Shown piece by piece: positions 60,408 through 64,000 of a stretch of 64,000 bases of DNA (position 1 is the first letter of the stretch; every line of letters starts with the position of its first letter). A model generated the notes under the pieces. The model searched no databases. It saw only the letters and a list, made by a program, of their open reading frames with translations, and was not told the origin of the DNA. The stretch spans positions 434,001 through 498,000 of the forward strand of contig NZ_JACDIJ010000001.1 in NCBI RefSeq assembly GCF_050937815.1. The letters run 5' to 3'. The translations under genes were made by a program, and so were the position numbers. This DNA is from Treponema_C sp050937815 (GTDB lineage: Bacteria > Spirochaetota > Spirochaetia > Treponematales > Treponemataceae).

Positions 60408-61142
60408 ATGATAAAATATTCAAAAGAAGCATTAGATGAAGCATTACTGCAAGCTCAAAGCAACGATATTAGTATGAGAACAAAAGGAATAAGGTTTTTA
60501 AGACAAGCCTCTTGTTTGGAAGTCGGCACGAAAAATACATATCCGATAAGGGATTGGTTTTCAGAAGCTGCTAATTATACAAAGCTGTTTGAAATAATAC
60601 AATCAGAAAAAGATCCGAAGCTGTTATGGGAATATCTATTTTTGATAAAAATGTATTGTGAGCGTTATATTGATTCGGCTCATTTAGTAAAAAATTCTGA
60701 AACCTTTATTGCAAAAAAAGAAAACATGGAATTCAAAATAAAAGCTTGCAAACTCGGAGAATTATTTTTGGTACACCAAGATGCTTCAGTAAGGCAGGCT
60801 GCAACAAGTTTGCTTTGGTACTTAAAGAAAACTTCCGAAGTTTGGCCGATAATCATAGAGCTTATGCAGAAAAAACACGATTATATAACACTTTCTCATA
60901 TCGGCATAATGATTTGCAATTGCTTTTCACTTTTGAATGACGATAGAACTATTACGGATTATTTAGGAAATATCGTAGCAAAGAAAAATCTTATTTCGCT
61001 AAAAGATGCGGCAGCTTTAAAGGATGCCGTATCACTTGCATTGGAAAAAGCTCCGGCAGCCGCAAAAAAAGCCGGCTTTAATTCCGTTTCTGAAACACTT
61101 GACAATATAATTGCAGAGCTTACAAAAATCAATAAAAAATGA
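60408..61142 (+). CDS. HEAT-like immunity-type protein, intact copy
   Basis: A 244-residue helical acidic protein. It has HEAT-like pairs (FKIKACKLGELFLVHQDASVRQAATSLLWYLKK) and an Ala-rich end (KAPAAAKKAGFNSVSETLDN). A second copy, about 90% identical, lies at 61640-62344 within a chimeric, interrupted gene. The site AAAGAAT is weak; the start overlaps no other gene. Function is unknown, but the duplication suits an immunity array. Confidence 0.7.
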   Translation: MIKYSKEALDEALLQAQSNDISMRTKGIRFLRQASCLEVGTKNTYPIRDWFSEAANYTKLFEIIQSEKDPKLLWEYLFLIKMYCERYIDSAHLVKNSETFIAKKENMEFKIKACKLGELFLVHQDASVRQAATSLLWYLKKTSEVWPIIIELMQKKHDYITLSHIGIMICNCFSLLNDDRTITDYLGNIVAKKNLISLKDAAALKDAVSLALEKAPAAAKKAGFNSVSETLDNIIAELTKINKK

Positions 61143-61182
61143 TAGAATAGACATAAGATGCTTATTTTAGCAGGAGATAAAT

Positions 61183-61485
61183 ATGAACGGAGAATTATAC
61201 CTAAAAAAAGGATTGCTTCAACTAAACAAGAAATTGTATGATGAAGCCTTGGAAACTTTGAATAAGGTTATCGAAATGGATGATGATCTTGCCAGTGTGG
61301 TATCTGCAAAATGTATTTTGGGTGAATATTATTTTATTCATCAAAACTATGAAAAAGCAAAAGAATTTTTATCATGGATTTGCGATATGCAGGATGAACT
61401 TGAAGAAGAGTTTGACGATTTACTTTCAGAAGAAATTGACACTGCCTATGTGTTGATGGAGTTAATTGAAAAATATAATCTGTAA
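61183..61485 (+). CDS. TPR-like small protein
   Basis: A 100-residue acidic protein with two TPR-like helix pairs (LYLKKGLLQLNKKLYDEALE, then LGEYYFIHQNYEKAKEFLSW). AGGAG lies eight bases upstream. It stands between the two copies of the HEAT-like gene, and the chimeric gene starts 1 bp after its stop. Confidence 0.65.
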   Translation: MNGELYLKKGLLQLNKKLYDEALETLNKVIEMDDDLASVVSAKCILGEYYFIHQNYEKAKEFLSWICDMQDELEEEFDDLLSEEIDTAYVLMELIEKYNL

Positions 61486-61486
61486 T

Positions 61487-62344
61487 ATGAAAAATAATTC
61501 TTATATTCACAACTTAAAAATAGATGATGTTCCTTGGAATCGTCTTCCTACAACTTATGCAAGAGCAACTCTGTTTCCTCAATATTTTGAAGTATTGGAT
61601 AATATGCAGGAATCGGATAAAATAGAAAAAGCATTAGATGAAGCATTACTGCAAGCTCAAAGCAACGATATCAATATGAGAACAAAAGGAATAAGGTTTT
61701 TAAGACAAGCCTCTTGTTTGGAAACCGGCACGAAAAATACATATCCGATAAGGGATTGGTTTTCAGAAGCCGTTAATTATACAAAGCTGTTTGAAATAAT
61801 ACAATCAGAAAAAGATCCGAAGCTGTTATGGGAATATTTATTTTTGATAAAAATATATTGTGAGCGTTATATTGATTCGGCTCATTCAGTAAAAAATTCT
61901 GAAACCTTTATCTCAAAAAAAGAAAACATGGAATTCAAAATAAAGGCCTGCAAACTCGGAGAATTATTTTTAGTGCATCAGGATGCTTCAGTAAGGCAGG
62001 CTGCAACAAGTTTGCTTTGGTACTTAAAGAAAACTTCCGAAGTTTAGCCGGTAATTATAGAACTTATGCAGAAAAAACGGGATTATATAACGCTTTCTCA
62101 TATCGGAATAATGATTCGCAGTTGTTATTCACTTTTAAATAATGATGAAATTATTACGGATTATTTAGGAAATATCGTAGCAAAGAAAAATCTTATTTCG
62201 CTAAAAGATGCGGCAGCTTTAAAGGAAGCCGCAGCGCTTGCATTGGAAAAAGCCCCGGCAGCCGCAAAAAAAGCCGGCTTTAATTCCGTTTCTGAAGCAC
62301 TTGACAATATAATTATAGAGCTTACAAAAACCGCTAAAAAATGA
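61487..62344 (+). pseudogene. Chimeric, amber-interrupted HEAT-like gene
   Basis: The first 50 codons copy the start of 36975-37574 (MKNNSYIHNLKIDDVPWNRL), the remainder copies 60408-61142. The junction is at about 61622-61640 where both parents share GATAAAAT or GATAAGAT followed by GCATTA. TAG at 62045-62047 stands where the intact copy has TGG, so the product stops at residue 186. After it the frame is intact to 62344. It arose by recombination between two array members and then decayed, or is read through. Confidence 0.85.
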
Positions 62345-62394
62345 TAGAATATAAACCGTAAAAAAGGCGGTCAAATCTTTTTTGGAGGCGGGCT

Positions 62395-63327
62395 ATGCAT
62401 ACGGGCATTGATTTTTGGAAGAATTACATGGATAGGTGGTTCGGAAATGAGTTAATAGCCGAGTGGAATAAAAACGTAAAAATCGAAGAGATACAATCAA
62501 TTAACGGCCCGATACATATTGAAGTGTATAAAACCGATAACATCAATAATCCTACTCTGGTGTTTTCGCACGGTATTGCAGGGTATGCCCGTCTGTTACT
62601 CCCCTTTTTGATGCCCTTATATAAATTAGGATATAACATCATTGCGCCGGACTTAGAGGGGTACGGCTATAATAAACGTGTAAAAGGGAACTTTACCTGG
62701 AACGAACATTTAGTAAATCTAAAAGATACGGTTGAATATGCGAGAAAAAACTTTACCGGGAAAGTATTTCTCGGAGGAGCCAGTATGGGCGGCCCCTTAG
62801 CTTATGCTTGCGATGCAAGATATAATCTCGCCGACGGGTTAATATGCTGGTGTCTATGGGATTTTTCCGATAAAGAATTTATGTGCAAAGAAACGAATAC
62901 GAAAAAAATGACCTTTGTTCTATTGCCGATATGTAAGCTCTTATCAAAACTCATCGGAAAAATCAGGCTGAAGACATATGCTTTTATATCGTATGATACA
63001 TTAACCGATGACAAAGCATTTAATGATTTAGTCAAAATCGATCCGCACGCCGGAACATTGATAAGCTTTAGAGGAATTGTCAGTTTATTAACGCAATCAA
63101 AACCGGACATTCTTCATAATGCGTATAATAAGCCTGTGTTATTATGCCAACCGAACGAAGATAAAATGACACCGGTGTATTACATGAAAAAAACATTTGA
63201 CAACATTAAATGTAAAGATAAAAAATATGTTGATTTTCCCGGTCCGCATTTTCCCGTAAAAAAGGAAACATACCGGAAATGGGCAAAAGAGGTAGATGCT
63301 TTTATAAAAGAAATACAGCGGACATGA
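62395..63327 (+). CDS. Alpha/beta hydrolase
   Basis: A 310-residue hydrolase. The oxyanion region is FSHGIAGYARLL, the nucleophile elbow is GGASMGGPL with Ser130, the acid is probably the Asp in PNEDKMTP and the base His in GPHFPVKK. A lid-like helical part lies between the nucleophile and acid. No signal peptide is seen. GGAGG lies eight bases upstream. It may be an esterase or lipase-like enzyme. It stands at the right end of the immunity array with normal codon use. Confidence 0.88.
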   Translation: MHTGIDFWKNYMDRWFGNELIAEWNKNVKIEEIQSINGPIHIEVYKTDNINNPTLVFSHGIAGYARLLLPFLMPLYKLGYNIIAPDLEGYGYNKRVKGNFTWNEHLVNLKDTVEYARKNFTGKVFLGGASMGGPLAYACDARYNLADGLICWCLWDFSDKEFMCKETNTKKMTFVLLPICKLLSKLIGKIRLKTYAFISYDTLTDDKAFNDLVKIDPHAGTLISFRGIVSLLTQSKPDILHNAYNKPVLLCQPNEDKMTPVYYMKKTFDNIKCKDKKYVDFPGPHFPVKKETYRKWAKEVDAFIKEIQRT

Positions 63328-63337
63328 GGATGCAACC

Positions 63338-63376
63338 TAATCCTCTATTCGGTACAAAAGCAGGTTAAGAGGATTA
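63338..63376. repeat. 9-bp inverted repeat between hydrolase and AraC gene
   Basis: TAATCCTCT (63338-63346) pairs with AGAGGATTA (63368-63376). AACCT and AGGTT just beside them could pair instead, so two alternative hairpins are possible. It may be a terminator or regulator leader. Confidence 0.35.
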
Positions 63377-63433
63377 CTCAGCATAAAAATCCGGCCTTGT
63401 CCGCCGCAGCATTCCATTGAGGAGCATTACATT

Positions 63434-64000
63434 ATGCAAAAAAACTATCACGCTTTTTTATCATATACAAACTCGGTTATCGTAAAAAAGGATAATCCGT
63501 ATCCCCATTTTAAAACCTACGCCTTTTCTTCCGAAATAGGAAGAGGTTCTCTGGCACTGTATGATGTCGGCTCCTATGCTCATATTTGCATTGCAGACCA
63601 TCTGTACTACCGCGATTTTAAGTATACGTTACGAACGGAGGAAGGCATTTATTTTCAGCAATACGATTCCATCGCTTCCGACACAACATATCCTTCAGGC
63701 AGAGTGTATGCCGGAATGCAATATCTTGAGCACTACACAAAGGCCGAAACGGTTCAGTATGTTATCAAAAAAGAAACACCTGCGCGCGTTATCGGAGTCC
63801 ACTTAACGCCTGAATATTACGGCGCCTATTTAAAAGATAGCTTCGGCATTACCCAAGAAGCATTTTGCGCAAAAATCGCACTTCTTCCCAAAGAAAACTA
63901 TATACCGGAAATTTCTTTTATCCTAAATCAAATACAGAAATTTTCGGGAACTGCAGCAAGTGCAAAACTTTTTTTTAAAAGCAAAACGGACGAAATCGCC
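63434..64000 (+). CDS. AraC-type regulator, N-terminal part (runs off window)
   Basis: At least 189 codons are open to the window edge. The sequence has the sensor domain pattern of AraC/XylS regulators in this group (KAETVQYVIKKETPARVIGV, HLTPEYYGAYLKDSFG, IALLPKENYIPEI and GTAASAKLFFKSKTDEIA). The C-terminal helix-turn-helix pair should lie beyond 64000. GGAG lies nine bases before the ATG at 63434. It might control the hydrolase or genes to the right. Confidence 0.75.
   Translation, partial: MQKNYHAFLSYTNSVIVKKDNPYPHFKTYAFSSEIGRGSLALYDVGSYAHICIADHLYYRDFKYTLRTEEGIYFQQYDSIASDTTYPSGRVYAGMQYLEHYTKAETVQYVIKKETPARVIGVHLTPEYYGAYLKDSFGITQEAFCAKIALLPKENYIPEISFILNQIQKFSGTAASAKLFFKSKTDEIA

Noticed and set aside
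27157..63327. Prophage or integrative element
   Set aside because: No integrase, structural, replication or transfer genes and no tRNA with direct repeats were found.
1..64000. tRNA, rRNA or riboswitch genes
   Set aside because: No cloverleaf, rRNA core or known riboswitch motif was recognised by eye; a covariance search could still find one.

Overview
The window looks like a chromosomal piece of a host-associated Treponema, most like the oral T. denticola group. This is inferred from the AT-rich composition, the codon use, several lipoproteins, the Rpn-type nuclease with a Gly/Arg/Glu repeat tail, and the very large set of immunity-type genes. No rRNA, tRNA, CRISPR array or phage structural gene was seen.

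Region 1 (1-2.6 kb) holds small envelope or hypothetical genes on the minus strand, decayed gene fragments, and a hairpin-rich edge. A 19-bp sequence occurs on both sides of the block. Region 2 (2.7-6.4 kb) is a sugar-use pair: a GH36 alpha-galactosidase followed one base later by a MelB-like (GPH family) symporter. Region 3 (6.4-13.2 kb) contains a DinJ/YoeB toxin-antitoxin pair behind a consensus sigma-70 promoter, a two-component system, an Rpn family nuclease/transposase, and a divergent FtsX/LolD-type ABC transporter. The transporter promoter lies inside three 23-bp operator-like repeats.

Region 4 (13.2-27.1 kb) is mostly cell-envelope genes. It includes a DUF2141 protein, an MBL-fold hydrolase, TPR lipoproteins, an MltD-like lytic transglycosylase with LysM, an OmpA-family protein, an LPP20-like lipoprotein, a DUF4139 protein and a DsrE-like protein.

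Region 5 (27.1-40.3 kb and 50.3-63.3 kb) is a poly-immunity array. It consists of short, mostly unrelated cytosolic proteins of families used as immunity proteins against polymorphic toxins: SUKH/SMI1-KNR4, DUF1877, DUF4261, DUF2004, DMP19/DUF4375 (two copies), Imm26-like, DUF2262, DUF4272, YezG/DUF600, DUF6966, ankyrin and HEAT proteins. Stubs, frameshifted genes and one chimeric gene lie among them. No cognate toxin gene is in the window. Genes left of about 36.1 kb mostly read leftward and those right of it rightward.

Region 6 (40.3-50.2 kb) sits inside the array. It carries an HxlR regulator, a type I-like modification operon (hsdM fused to a PD-(D/E)XK domain, then hsdS, then a second hsdS segment and a HEAT protein), a radical SAM protein, and a TetR-controlled ABC-2 exporter. 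Seven AGAC repeats at the end of hsdS place the downstream target-recognition segment out of frame. Losing one repeat, or gaining two, would fuse them, so this is a probable phase-variable specificity switch. The window closes with an alpha/beta hydrolase and the start of an AraC-type regulator.

All family names come from reading motifs by eye; no database search was run.
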